From Siphonodentalium dalli (lineage: Eukaryota > Mollusca > Scaphopoda > Gadilida > Siphonodentaliidae), in contig CP136061.1 of the NCBI GenBank assembly GCA_032622095.1, positions 19,408,991 to 19,472,990 of the forward strand: 64,000 nucleotides of DNA, given 5' to 3'. Both the position numbers and the translations under genes were made by a program. Below, in pieces: positions 34,545 through 46,448 of this stretch. Positions within the stretch are counted from its first letter, which is position 1; each line of letters begins with the position of its first letter. A model generated the notes under the pieces. It worked only from the letters and a program-made list of their open reading frames with translations. It ran no database searches and was not told where the DNA came from.

Positions 34545-35400
34545 CTACAGACCACATCCATCATCCAATCATCACCAAACGTCATATCAATCTTCGGGTG
34601 ACCAATAGATGGGAGCCATAAAATATTCTGAATTTCGTTGAAAAACATGGCCATGTTTATACCCCCCCCCCCCCATGTTGCGGGGTGGGTATACTGGAAT
34701 CAGCTTGTCCTTCGTCCATGGACACAAATTTGTCTGAAGTTTTTCAGTCGTTTTTTTATCATTTTCCGTGAAACTTGGCACAGGCATCAACCACCATGGG
34801 GACCTATGCACCTGCGATTATGACGTCTGTTGAACTTTTTTGGTGGAGTTATCCCCCTTTTTCGACTTAGAAATTTTTTGTAACATGTATAATTATGTCC
34901 AAGCTTTGATTCCTACTTTTCGGGTTAATATTTTTGAAACTTACCACATATATTTAGTACCATGGGAACCTGTGCACCTGCGATTATGATGTCTGTCCAA
35001 TTTGTTTTATGGAGTTATTCCCTTTTTCGCAACATGCATAATTTTGTCCGGACTTTTATTCATGCATTTTTCAGTCAATAGGTTTAGGATTAGGATTAGG
35101 GGTTAGGGTTGTGAACCTGCAATGGGAATCTGTTATTTTATTATTATACCCCCTTTTTTAAAAAAAGGGGGGGATACTGTTTTGCACCCGTGCGTCCGTC
35201 CGATGTCTGTTCATGTCATAACTTAAACAGTAGTGCTCGGATCTCAATGAAATTAGGTATGGATGTTCACTACTATGAGGACATTAAATAGAGGTTTCCA
35301 TCGTTTTGTTCGGATTTTCCATTCTAGAGTTATTCATCTTTGTTTATCTGGAAATAGTGGCTTTTTGGTCCGTCTGGTGTCTGGAATGTATGGAATGGTG
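34545..35400. repeat. Cluster of interspersed repeat fragments
   Basis: Three pieces in order: a CATCACCAAACGTCAT / GGGTGACC unit (34545-34655), a C-run plus TCAGCTTGTCC element with TTAGGG-like tract (34663-35115), and a CCCCCTTTTTT hairpin start with GTCCGTCCG and an ACTACTATGAGGACATT unit (35145-35400). All match fragments elsewhere in the window. Confidence 0.45.
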
Positions 35401-35626
35401 ATGATTATTAACTAAATTTAGATTGATGGATAATAATCACTGTCATGTTTGTCTGAGATTTTCCAAATTCCCATTGGTCGCACCATTTGTCTTTTAACAA
35501 TTGGGAAGCTTTTATAGTTCTGCCTACTCAATTTCTGTTTCGTGAGACTGTCCCCAAGTTCAATGTGGAGCTAAGCATATTTTTATTGCGTATGCTGTAA
35601 CTTGTAATGACAGCATCACTATAACA

Positions 35627-36049
35627 ATGGCGACTTGCGGAGCGAAAAAAATAAGTGCAATTTGGGACTACTTCACCGTATTGTCCCCCACAGACAAAAC
35701 AGCTAATTATGCCCCTCCTCACGTTTGTTGTTATTGAAGACAGTTCTGATCACGACTGTACTAATTAATTCATACAGTGTGTGCTTCAAATTATTGACGT
35801 AGCATGTGCCGTCACATGGCACTGTTTGGACGATGACAATAGCTTCTTTTTAGGCTGTTACAATTGCATTTTACATTCAATACTATGGTTTTATTGCATA
35901 TGTTTATTAAAGCGTGCATATTGCTCTTAGATACTAGAACGTTTTTGTTTTGACAATCGGTAAAAGCCGATGTTCAACTGCGAGGTACGATTAATATCCG
36001 ATGGGCTATTATCGGCCGATGGCCGATTCCGATTATCGGAACATCACTA
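35627..36049 (+). mobile_element. hAT relic with BED-finger-like start and TIR-like end
   Basis: A 36-codon frame from ATG 35627 contains KKISAIWDYFTVLSPTDKTA, resembling the beginning of a BED zinc finger (S.vW.yFt....dk..A.C..C) of hAT transposases or ZBED proteins, and stops at 35737. Downstream, ATCGGCCGATGGCCGATTCC and TCGGAACATCACTA (to 36049) resemble hAT terminal sequence. The central transposase is gone. Confidence 0.4.
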
Positions 36050-36474
36050 ATGTTTACTCGCATGTGAAATATCTTAGTGTTTTAAAAACAAGGCAAGGGG
36101 GACAGTCACACCTCTAGTTAAATTTACTGTTTGTATGAATAAATCCTGCGACATCCCTCATCCGACCATCAATAAACCTCATATGGATCTTCAGGGTGAC
36201 CATCTTGATTTTACTTTATATTTATCTCTTCTGTTCATGTTGACATCTAATATTACATCGACACATGAAATTACCCCCCCCCCCCCCATTTTTTCTAGCT
36301 TGAGCTACAGTGTCATTGACACTTTCATTACTGTTATATAATAAACATGATGGTCTTCAGATAGCATACATGTAGATGCCTTCATTTCCTTGTGCACTAG
36401 CAATTAAGTAGTTTTCTGTGTAGGTCCATCTAAACTTTGCATCCTGAGATAAGCTAGACTTGGAAACCCCTTAA

Positions 36475-36634
36475 AGGCCCACTTAATTTTCGAGTCACTG
36501 GTTATTATGTTCACAGTTTATTACACCGGCTTAGTTGTTAATACAATGTTTTGGAGCTTCCTCTTTCAAATGGTATGTAATATGGAATATATTTTATATT
36601 TGTTATCTGGGGGATTCGAAAATTAAGTGGACCT
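36475..36634. mobile_element. 160 bp TTAA-flanked MITE
   Basis: TTAA at 36471-36474 and 36635-36638. The inverted ends AGGCCCACTTAATTTTCGAG and AGGTCCACTTAATTTTCGAA match at all but three bases. Single-ended relatives are near 13946 and 16150 (inverted). Confidence 0.7.
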
Positions 36635-37161
36635 TTAAGGGAGATACCTAAAAGTTCAATAATTTAGACCAAATACACAAATTCCAATGATTTTCTAAAA
36701 AAACAAATATGGAAAATAATTTTGTGAACGAGTGGTCAATATGCTGGAGGAAAAAATTTAGTTATTTACAAGTAGGGAGGTGGTCACGGTGGATCCCTGT
36801 TTGGTGGAATTTTTATTTTCAGCTCTGTGTACGGAATGTAATGGCAGAACCCCCTCCCTGAGATGATATCCATAATCTTGCTAAACCCGACAGACCTTCA
36901 AAGATAATGCCTGGAAATATACATGTATGTCAGCAAAAATGAGAACACCCCAAGGAATCTATATGAGCAATTGAGCATGATTTCCGACATTGAATTTGTC
37001 ATACCATATCACAGAGAGTATGAAAGTGTCACAGAGAGCACTTCGGGAACCATATTCTGAACATCAGAGATCCACATCAGAATTTCAGCATCCAAACAGT
37101 GGCCTCCCATTTGCCACTTGGTTTAAAGAGGAAGAAGATATTCTTATCGGATGGTGCAGAT

Positions 37162-37582
37162 CAAGTCTGAGTTTAGTGTGTCTGTCATTTGCAGAATGAG
37201 GTCCCCCAGAGGGTTAATTTAGTGACGCTATCCTGCACAGTGTGCTAGCATCACCAAATTCACCCTCTTGGGTCCTCATTCTGCAATTCCCAAATGGTGA
37301 ATATTGTGATGTACCCCCATTGTGAACCTTGATTATGCAATGCGTCATCGGTCAATTTGAGGATATAGAGAAACTAAACTAAAAAAAAAATAGAAGATAC
37401 TGCAAGATTTGTGAAGAAGTTTCTGATAATAAAGAAACTTTCCCAAGAAGATGAGGCCTAGGCAGAATGAGGTCCCCAGAGGGTGAATTTGGTTATGCTA
37501 GCCCACTGTGCAGGAGAGCGTCACTAAATTCACCATCTGGGGACCTCATTCTGCAAATGTCAGACACACTTTATCCAGGCTT
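37162..37582. mobile_element. Hairpin MITE family A, copy 9, perfect TSD
   Basis: GTGCAGAT at 37154-37161 and again at 37583-37590. Full two-hairpin structure with internal core, about 421 bp; the core has some substitutions (AATTCCCAAATGGTGAAT). Confidence 0.8.
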
Positions 37583-37890
37583 GTGCAGATCCTCGTCTAT
37601 TTCACCAGCCCCTCATGAATCTGATTTCATTTGAACAATGTTGACTCTTAGCTCAACATATTTATCATGTTCAGAGTTAATTACATGATCTGAAAGCAGG
37701 CATGCAATACACAATGATTTGTCTTTGAATTTGCTATGTATAGAAAAACGCCCGTTGCATTCAACAATGGGTAAATAATGAAGGTATACTGAAGTGTAAT
37801 AAACCTTTCATGCCCTTTGAACAAGTGTGTACCTGTTTGGGCCCAGGACATAGGGAGCTGATTGTTTGACTCCTTGCTGTTTTAAACCTA

Positions 37891-38103
37891 CAGTAATGCC
37901 CTAAGTAATCGACTCCTTAACCACAGTAGAATTATGGGTAATCTTTCTGGATTTAGTCGGAAATATGGCTTGTTGCCATTCATCGGAAAGCTCTCACCGA
38001 GTGCTTTCTGATGAATGGCAACAAGCCATATTTCCGACTAAATCCTGAAAAGTTACCCATAATTATGCTGTGGTTAAGGAGTCGATTATTTAGGGCATTA
38101 CTG
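37891..38103. mobile_element. Palindromic MITE family P, copy 3
   Basis: CAGTAATGCCC to GGGCATTACTG with TA on both sides. Inverted repeat over the full 213 bp, apex near 37996. Nearly identical to the copy at 9283. Confidence 0.8.
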
Positions 38104-38649
38104 TACTTGTAAATCGAGTACATGGCTTTTGTCCGAAATACATGTACTTGATTTGAAGTTGTGCTGGGAACTAGCAAATTATTTTGGCCAATTTATTGGC
38201 GATTTCTGAATACTTGTGGCCATTTTGAAGGAACTTTAACCAAACTGGTAAAGCCATATATACACAAACATATCTGAACAAAAAAACATTAAAGGGACAC
38301 CTCGTGACTCTCCCATACCCCGTATTAAAGCTCGTGGCTCTTCCCCATACGACATTCAATTCGTTTCAATTCAACTTTTGCCGAGTTCAGACATGACGAT
38401 TTTTTTTGTTCAGATATCCTCAAAACAACTAATCGTGGGGTGAAGGAGAAGATCACTCGATCTTTTCGACCATCCCTGGCACTTCGCACCCATCCACTTT
38501 CCTCTCATATTGGGGGAAAACCATGCAAAAAAGAACCATGCACTAAACAAATGACATGTAACAAGCAAATAAAAAAAAACAACAACAAAAATTACACTGG
38601 AATTCTTTTTGAGAACCTGTTGTAACAGAATGCTGTGAGCCCCACCCCC

Positions 38650-38822
38650 TCCATTCCACAGCCTTAATTTGCAGAAGATAAAATGCATAATCGTGGTGAC
38701 TAATGGGCAATATCACCAACTTCAACTGGGAACTTCAATCTGATCCACGATCTCCCAAAGCAGTGGAAACCTAAGCAGAATGAGGTTCCCATATAGTGAT
38801 TTTGTGATGCTAGCCTGCTGTG
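38650..38822. mobile_element. Hairpin MITE family A, internal fragment
   Basis: Carries only the family core (TTTGCAGAAGATAAAATGCA, ACTTCAACTGGGAACTTCAA) and half a hairpin. Both termini are missing. Confidence 0.55.
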
Positions 38823-38918
38823 CAACACTTTGAAAGTTACCCGGTATCACCCAGTGTTCACACTTGCCCCCAGCTGTCACTCTTCCAAGTTGAGACTCTG
38901 TTACTTATGAGACATTGC

Positions 38919-39675
38919 TTAACCCCTTCTATACAAAATGGATTCTCCCATTCAGTTATAAAAGTATACATTGGAATGATCTATTATTCATTTGGAGGGG
39001 TTTTCAGGTAATAATAGGCTAGTAGACAGAAAAAAAGGTGATACAAGAGCAGAAGGATTCATTTTCATTGGTGGGAAATGTTCAGATAATGATATTATAT
39101 GTGATATCTACTCATCAATGATGCTTTAATATAGAAAGGGTTAAAGTTATCTGAACATTTTCTAGGGGGTAATTACTCATCAATGATGCTTTAGTATAGA
39201 AATGTTTATACTTATTATCTGAACATTTCCTATGGGATATCTGCTCAGCAATGATGCTTTAGTATAGAGAGTGTTAAACTTATTATCTGAACATTTCCTA
39301 TGGGATAACTACTCATCAATGATGCTTTAGTATAGAAAGGGTTAAACTGATTATCTGAACATTTCCTGTGGGATAACTGCTCATCAATGATGCTTTAGTA
39401 TAGAGAGTGTTAAACTTATTATCTGAACATTTCCTATGGGATATCTGCTCATCAATGATGCTTTAATAGTATAGAGAGGGTTAAACTTATTATCTGAATA
39501 ATTCCTATGGGATATCTGCTCATCAATGATGCTTTAATAGTATAGAGAGGGTTAAACTTATTATCTGAACATTTCCTATGGGATATCTGCTCATCAATGA
39601 TGCTTTAATAGTATAGAGAGGGTTAAACTTATTATCTGAACATTTCCTATGATGCTTTAGTATAGAGAGGATTAA
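38919..39675. repeat. Satellite array derived from TTAA MITE family S (about 8 units)
   Basis: The left end TTAACCCCTTCTATACAAAA matches family S. From about 39120 to 39675 a unit of 67-71 bp repeats head to tail: AACTTATTATCTGAACATTT, CCTATGGGATATCTGCTCAT, CAATGATGCTTTA, TAGTATAGAGAGGGTT. Each unit ends in the right terminal repeat plus TTAA of the MITE. Confidence 0.85.
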
Positions 39676-39913
39676 CTCGGTGATCTAAGATAATCTAACG
39701 AGAACTAGATCAGACAGAACAAACTATTGCATCCCCATTTCTAAAAGAATTAGTGACTTGAAAGAAACATGATGTCAAGGTAAAGAACTAGTTAGGCTAA
39801 ACCTAAAGTCTGGGCTTAAAATCTGACGAGAATCAGAATCATGATTCGCTGTTTGATTCTCATTAAACACAGCTGAATCGATGTAATTTGATTCTCGCAT
39901 AATTTCTGGGATT

Positions 39914-40176
39914 TTAACCCTTTCACGACGGGGGTTGCGCTGATGCAGCATTAAAGATCCTGTGCCAGTGCATATTCTTATATATGCGAGTCTCTCATAA
40001 GAAGCTTCGTAAATACAAGAGAATGCACTAGCTTACAAGGTCAAGGTAAATATTGTTAGGCCAATTTATTCTCTTACATATGTGAGGCTGCCTATGGGAG
40101 ACTCGCATATATAAGAGAATGCATTGGCACAGGGTTTTTGAAAAATTTCAGGAAGCTCCAATCATGGACGGGTTAA
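39914..40176. mobile_element. TTAA-flanked family B element (CCCTTTCACGACGGG ends)
   Basis: TTAA at 39914-39917 and 40173-40176. The left end reads CCCTTTCACGACGGG, the right ATGGACGGG; two diverged hairpins lie at about 39957-40032 and 40057-40136. Relatives with the same ends are at 56191-56368 and 63411-63743. Confidence 0.7.
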
Positions 40177-40284
40177 GGCCTGAAAGTCAGACAATACTAG
40201 TTAATGACTAACGAGAAGTGACTTCTCAATTTAATCCTGCAGCTGGGCCACAAACATTCATGTTCCAACATATCAATTCGCCTT

Positions 40285-40412
40285 CAGTAATGCCCTAAGT
40301 AATCAACTCCTTAAACACTGCAGAATTATGGGTAACTTTTCAGGATTTAGTCGGAAATATGGCTTGTTGCCATTCATCAGAAAACTCTATTACCCATAAT
40401 TAGGGCATTACA
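40285..40412. mobile_element. Palindromic MITE family P, copy 4 (right arm mostly lost)
   Basis: The left arm is complete (CAGTAATGCCCTAAGTAATC onward) to the apex, then only TACCCATAATTAGGGCATTA of the right arm remains. An asymmetric internal deletion. Confidence 0.7.
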
Positions 40413-40935
40413 GTAATTGCACAGAAACATTTGTAAATGGCATGGCCTTGCACTCCTATCAGATATTTCTTTATTTACCTTTCCTGATTTATTGGTATCT
40501 GATCTGATCGTCTGCATTGTATGATATTGGCACAGGGGTATCTTTTGAGAAGCACATTTTTTATGTATATTATCTTGATGATATCATAAAATACCCCTGT
40601 GAGTGTTTGAGAAGTTCTTATTGCGGATTAATGTGTAAAGGCATGTATGTTGTGTACATAAGTCGTGAATGCTGTTATTCAATGGAAGTTAATGAAGTAA
40701 ATTGAATTAATTGATACCAACCTGGAGCATGGTGTTTCTATGAAGGAATTTAATAGAAATACTGGGGAATTGGTGAGTATTTCTATATTTTGTATTAAAA
40801 CATTTTAATATGTGCAGTGAGCCACTCCTTTCTATGGAACTTGACCGTTTCTTAAACAGGGAGTTGTTAAAATTAATATTGAAATAATAATTTACATCGA
40901 CCTCGGGGCGTAGCAGTCACTGAAATATTGGTACT

Positions 40936-41154
40936 GGGCAGTTAGGACATATTGGAGACGAACTGCACTACTTATTAGAATGTAAATGTTTATGTGAGGC
41001 CAGACATCGCCTCTTGCCTAGCAAATATACCAGCATAGAACATGCAACTATTAATATTTTAGATGACATTCTGAATTTGGAAGATGTGGCTTGTCTGCGC
41101 AGACTATGTTCATTCATCCGACTGATAAATCTTAAGTTAAATGATATTGACTAA
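40936..41154 (+). mobile_element. LINE ORF2 C-terminal fragment with (TTG)n tail
   Basis: A 72-codon open frame beginning GQLGHIGDELHYLLECK, then ARHRLLPSKYTS, and ending LINLKLNDID plus TAA. GDE.HYLLEC followed by R..LLP is the typical end of a group of animal LINE proteins. Eight bases after the stop a TTG repeat (about 41162-41198) starts, consistent with a LINE 3' tail. 5' truncated. Confidence 0.6.
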
Positions 41155-41857
41155 TATGCAGTTTGTTGTTGTGGTTGTTGTTGTTGTTGTTGTTGTTGAA
41201 TATAACGATGAAAATGGTACTGGCGATTGTGACGACGAGTAGACGAAGACGTTAACGTGATGACAACGAAGACGGTGATACTGATGACGACTGCCATGAT
41301 GTTGATAATGATGACGATGAGGGAAGTTCGTGTATATATTGTACATATGCTGCAACATTCTCAATCTTTTGTATATATCTTCTAATTGTATCTCAATATC
41401 TATTTGATAAGAGAATAAACGTATTATAGGAAGGTGATATCCATCTACTATTCTTGTATTGACTCCTTCGATAATTTCCAGTCCCTTTTGTCCCAAAACA
41501 GTGAAAATACATGTATTTAATCATAACCGGGAATATATGCATGATCAAATGTGTAGAAAACACTTTCAAGTCTTGAGGTCAAGTCAATAATATCTACACG
41601 TAGCCCTTTATTGTAACACTTTGTTTGCATAGATTTGGTTGTAGACTATAATTAGCTTACAATTGTCTCCTCACTATTGGTGCAGTTCATATTTCAATGA
41701 AGATTAACAACCACAATGGTGTGTATAAGGAATTATATGTTTGATATCACACACATATATTCAAAGGATAAGTTGACAATGAAAGCATGACATCACTGTG
41801 TATTTATTCTGTTCAATCAGTCGACTGAGGACTAGATCTCCTATGTGAACTGCTAAC

Positions 41858-42685
41858 TAGCCTGGATATAGTGTGCCTGAAATATGAAGAATGAGTTCCC
41901 CAGAGGGTGAATGTAGTCACACAGCATGCTAGCATCACCAAATTCACCCTCTGGGGACCTCATTCCGCTTAAGCCTCATCTTCTAGGAAGTATCTATAGT
42001 CTCAGATTAATATTGCTTTAGTTACTTTTCCCATCTGTTCAGTTTATATATCCCCTAATTTGCAGAAGATAAAATTCATAATTGAGGTGATTAACTTTTT
42101 ACCCAACAGAAGGGCCCTGTGCCAATGCATTCTCTTATATATGCGAGTCGACCATAGGTCGCCTCGCATATATAAGAGAATGCATTGGCTTAACACATTA
42201 AAAATTATAAAATTGTTAAAGAATGTAAGAAAAAATGGTAAAAAGTGTTAAAAAAAGATTTTTTTTAGGCCAATGCATTCTCTTATATATGCGAGGCGAC
42301 CTATGGTCGACTCGCATATATAAGAGAATGCATTGGCACAGGGCATAACTGTAACTATCACAATGTGGTCAAGGAGCCGGTTCCAATGATATCCATATGT
42401 GTATGGTTCTATTGAGACAGACCGAAGATATTTTAGGCTGTTGAAGCTTTATTTGGCCGGTTTTGGCCGGTTTGTTGGGTAAAGGGTTAATGGGTGAACA
42501 TCACCAACTTCAACTGGGGAACTTCAATCTGATCCTAGTTCTTCCATAGCAGTTGAGGCCTAAGCAGATTGAGGTTCCCAGAGTGTGGATTTGGTGATTC
42601 TAACCCGCTGTGTTGGATATATAGCATCACTAATTTCACCCTTTGGCAACCTTATTCTGCAAATGTCAGACAAACTAAAACTTGA
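41858..42685. mobile_element. Hairpin MITE family A, copy 10, split by a family B insertion
   Basis: Family A sequence runs from 41858 to 42090 and resumes at 42491 (ATGGGTGAACATCACCAACT), so the gap is an inserted element. Both outer ends are worn (TAGCCTGGATATAG; AAACTTGA). Confidence 0.75.
42091..42490. mobile_element. TTAA-flanked family B element nested in family A
   Basis: TTAA at 42091-42094 and 42487-42490. The ends are CTTTTTACCCAACA and TGTTGGGTAAAGGG. Removing it with one TTAA restores the family A sequence GGTGATTAATGGGTGAA, which fixes the target site. Hairpins at about 42115-42190 and 42268-42345. Confidence 0.85.
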
Positions 42686-42688
42686 CTG

Positions 42689-42745
42689 CTATCCAATGCC
42701 ATTCTCTTGTCTTCTTAAAGAAGACAAGAGAATGGCATTGGATAG
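42689..42745. repeat. Perfect 57 bp palindrome (28 bp arms, 1 base loop)
   Basis: CTATCCAATGCCATTCTCTT then GTCTTCTT, one A, and the exact complement. It starts like the family B hairpin arm (CCAATGCATTCTCTT) but the apex half differs. It sits directly beyond the right end of family A copy 10. Confidence 0.85.
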
Positions 42746-43203
42746 AAAGAATACGATATATGTCTTTCTCAGAAGTTTAACTGATGTAAAATTTACAGCA
42801 CCAGACATGGTTCCTGACTCTGACATAATTATTTCCAACATTCATATTAAAGATCCACAGTCCGATTTGATATAAGCCAATTTTCTGCCAACTAGGCAAA
42901 TGAAAAATACTTAAAATCACCATCATTTGTATCACAAAAATCCACAAAGCTCTCCATAAGTAATAACGCTCTTTATTATCCACTTTTTGGTGATGTAAGC
43001 ATGGCCACTCTTTATAAGAGGCTGTCATTGGATTTTTTGCTCGGATGACCAAAATTCGAAATGTGTTAAAACTCAATTTTAAAGATAATATCTGGTATCT
43101 TACTCTCCTATTAAAGGGCTCATGTAATTAACAAGTCCCATCTATTAATTATTTTTGGTATAGCAGATGATGGTTTTAGGGTGTCAAATCAGACAGGGCA
43201 TCT

Positions 43204-43431
43204 TTAACCCTTTGAGCGCCAGGTCGATTTTTGTATCAACCCATATACCCTGTGCCAATGCATTCTCTTATATATGCGAGTCGACCATAGGTCGCCTCGC
43301 ATATATAAGAGAATGCATTGGCCTTTTTTACAATTTTTTACAATTTTAATAATTTATTCTTATATTCTTTAACAGACTTATTTTGTAGGTTTAGGGCCGA
43401 TAAGATCGGCCCCTGGCACTCAAAGGGTTAA
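43204..43431. mobile_element. TTAA-flanked family B element with a single hairpin
   Basis: TTAA at both edges. Inverted ends CCCTTTGAGCGCCAGG and CCCTTTGAGTGCCAGG, with one hairpin (about 43248-43323). At 228 bp it is a compact form of the family at 15671 and 60690. Confidence 0.8.
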
Positions 43432-43439
43432 AGAAACTT

Positions 43440-44460
43440 TGATATTTTACATGATGCCAGCTTGACACATATGGAATTCTGGATTAATATTCTATCAATA
43501 CATGTACATTGTTTAATTTGATCACATACCGGTGTGTGTCCAGGGACTTAGAAGGAAGTACTCTTATGTGACACATATACATCTTAAGATGTAAAAAAAA
43601 TATTGATTATCTTGATGTGGAACAAGTACTTTATGTGTAGGTATTGTGATTTGACACCTTAATTTATCATGGAGAATTGTTCACAATACACCATTGATGA
43701 ATGCAGATCAATCACTTTAAGCTGTATAAAGGAATCTATGCTAGTTACACACATGCGTATATTGACTTAATGTGCGCCGTATATTGATATAATATGAGCC
43801 GATTGTTTCTTGTTCTAATGTTTTCTGTATTGTCGAGGTTGGGAATACCCTTGAACCTGAATAAGTACAATGATATAGAAGATTCTACCTGACGTGAGTG
43901 TCACGACACAGTTTTACCTATTGTGTGTGGTTTGGACCCCCCATACAGACACGTTGCTCAAGCCTTGTTATATTTTCATTCAGAAGGACTCGTTGAAAAT
44001 CTCACCGGAAAAAGGGGCCTAACAATAAGTGAATTATGTGACAATTATTCCATACATGTATAATATTGAAAACTTACATTGTGATCCTATTGTACCTTCT
44101 TTTATCATCAAGTTTAGGCCAAAGAAAAAACAATTGTGGCTGGGATTTACCGATTGACCATACTAGTATTTAAATCCCTAAATTGTGTTTTACGGTTTTC
44201 AAAAAATTAAAAACAAAACATTTGTAAAACATTTCATGGAAAAAGAAAAAAAACATTCGTTGTCCCTAAACAGGTTGATTTTTCGGTCATAGCATTGTTT
44301 ATTACAGTTTAAAATCAAGATTAGTCTTTGATAATCTTGCTGATAAAAAATAAGGCTGGAAAATTAAGCCATAAGAATAACGGGGTATGTCAAAATAAAA
44401 AACAAAACAATTTTTTTTAAACCATTAATGCTATATACCTACGGACCCTATTGTTGTCTG
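43440..44460. other. Intergenic AT-rich DNA, no feature recognised
   Basis: No coding motif, splice-flanked exon, terminal repeat or tandem array seen on either strand. Confidence 0.5.
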
Positions 44461-44465
44461 ACTTG

Positions 44466-45846
44466 TAATAATAATAATAATGTATAGCATTTTTAAAGCG
44501 CCTTATGCCCTTATCCCATGAGGCCCAAAGCGCTCAATGATACAACATATGACAGAGCTCCAGCACATTCAAACACATATACGCATGTACACACAAACAA
44601 TAACTACAAAGAAATAAATCAAACAATTCATATACAAATCAGGGAAGGCTGTGTGTATTGTATAAAACAATGCAGAAATATGTGCCATAGTTAAGTTTAA
44701 ACAGATACGTTTTGAGTTCTGTTTTGAAAGATTCCAAAGTAGCAAAATTCCTAAGTGTAAGCATGAGTGAATTCCAAAGGTTTGGGCCATATCATTCAAA
44801 AGATCGACGACCATAATTAACAAGGTCACGTTTGGGGACAGCAAGTAATATTTTATCAGCTGACCTTAAGCCTGGTTTACCAGGTACATACATGTACCCT
44901 GCTGGACAAAACAAGTGTCCACTTAACCGCGGTGCGGTTAGCGTTGCCACCGCGGCCGAAATGCAACTACACTGCGGCTCCACCGGCTAACAACAGTTGG
45001 GCTGCGGTGTACTTGCCATTCGGCCATGGTGTAGTTGCCGCGGTGTACGTTCATTAAACTGAAAAAAGATGATACAAACCCGAAATCTAACCACGATGTA
45101 CATGCCATTCGGCCGCGTTGTAGTTGCCTTTCGGCCATGGTGTACTTGCCGCTCGGCTGCAGTGTACTTGCCGTTCGGCCGCGGTGCTCAACTGCAGTTA
45201 CAAACTCTGACACCGCGACCGAACGGCAAATACACCGCGGTGCCAATGGACACTTGTTTTGTCCAGCGGGGTAGCTTGAAAGAAGAGATTCAATATACAC
45301 AGGGAGAGGCGAGAGACAGTCAAATTTCTTACAACATAAGACAGCAATTTTATAGTCAATGCGGGCTTGAATTGGTAGCCAGTGCAGTTCTTTGAACATT
45401 GGTGTCAGGTCTGAAAATTTAGGCTTCTTAAGAATCACATGAGCTGCAATGTTCATCATACGTTGAAGTTTATCAATTTCTGTCTTTGGTAAGCCAGCCA
45501 GAAGTGGGTTACAGTAGTCGATCTTGGAAAGAACAAATGACGAAACAAGAGTTTTAGCAGCATCGGTGGTTATGAATGGCCTGATGTGAGAAATTCTCCT
45601 TATATCCAGAAATAGACTTCTGCATAAATTGTTTATGTACACTTCCATTGACAGAGTACTGTCTAGGTGAATGCCCAGATACATGTATCTGGCACACGAC
45701 GATGGCTTTATGTCGGAATCACCTACATGTATACGAATGCAGTCCAAAGGACTGTTCTTAATTCTGTGATCTGTTCCAAATAACATCTCGGTTTGTTGTA
45801 ACCCCCAACCAGACATTTAACTTTTGTTGGCCTTGTCATAAATTGT
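44466..45846 (-). mobile_element. L2/CR1-type LINE, 3' part of ORF2 and tail, split by a MITE
   Basis: The minus strand reads YLGIHLDSTLSMEVYI, TLVSSFVLSKIDYCNPLLAG, LPKTEIDKLQRMMNIAAHVI, LHWLPIQARIDYKIAVLC, then after the inserted MITE LRSADKILLAVPKRDLVNYG, RRSFE, one stop, and YGPNLWNSL and FKTELKTYLFKLNY. This is the ordered C-terminal half of an L2/CR1 reverse transcriptase. The 3' end has GCGCTTTAAAAATGCTATAC and an ATT microsatellite, as in this LINE group. 5' truncated; one visible stop. Confidence 0.85.
44897..45271. mobile_element. 375 bp TA-flanked MITE with CCGCGG repeats, nested in LINE
   Basis: TA at 44895-44896 and 45272-45273. Inverted ends CCCTGCTGGACAAAACAAGT and CCCCGCTGGACAAAACAAGT. 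The interior holds repeated CCGCGGCCGAACGGCAAGTA-like units in both orientations. Removing it with one TA rejoins the LINE reading frame without a shift. Consistent with a Tc1/mariner-type target. Confidence 0.85.
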
Positions 45847-45953
45847 CAATAGTGGAGGAGAGGTTTGGAATTAAAAACATCTTCATAACTTCATCCATCT
45901 AGCATCGACAGACTATCACATCCAGTATGTATGGTCGGAAAATATTACCCAGT

Positions 45954-46409
45954 TAAGCCTGAGTTTAGTGTGCCTGTCATTTGCAGAATCAGGTCCCCAG
46001 AGGGTGAATTTAGTGATCCTCTCCCACATAGCGAGCCAGCATCACTAAATTCAACCTCTGGCGACATCATTCTGCTTAGGACTCATCTTCTCTGGAAAGT
46101 TTCTTTATTATCAAATTTCTAAAGAAACTTATTCACATAGATTATATTCCATTTTTAGTTTAGTTTTTCTATGTTCCCAAATTCCCGATACATTGCATAA
46201 TCGATGTTCCCAATGGGTGTAAATCACAATATTCACCATTTGGGAACTTCAATCTGAGTCTATGTCTCCCATAGCATATGAGGCCATGCAGAATGAGGTC
46301 CTCAGAGGGTGAATGTGATGATGCTAGCCTGCTGTGTGGGATAGCATCACTAAATTCCCCCTCTGGGGACATCATTCTGCAAATGACAGGCACTTTATAA
46401 TCAGGCTTG
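45954..46409. mobile_element. Hairpin MITE family A, copy 11
   Basis: AAGCCTGAGTTTAGTG to ATAATCAGGCTTG. Flanks TACCCAGT (45946-45953) and TACCCAGA (46410-46417) match at seven of eight bases. Full two-hairpin form, 456 bp. Confidence 0.8.
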
Positions 46410-46448
46410 TACCCAGATTAAATGAAATGGCTTTTATAACATCAAATG

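Noticed and set aside
36990-37199. Frame with RALREPYSEHQRSTSEFQHP as a possible host exon
   Set aside because: It runs into a family A MITE, has no convincing acceptor/donor pair, and no matching neighbour exon exists.
45035-45395. + strand frames in the CCGCGG MITE
   Set aside because: Shadows of the internal repeats; the real coding relic is the minus-strand LINE.
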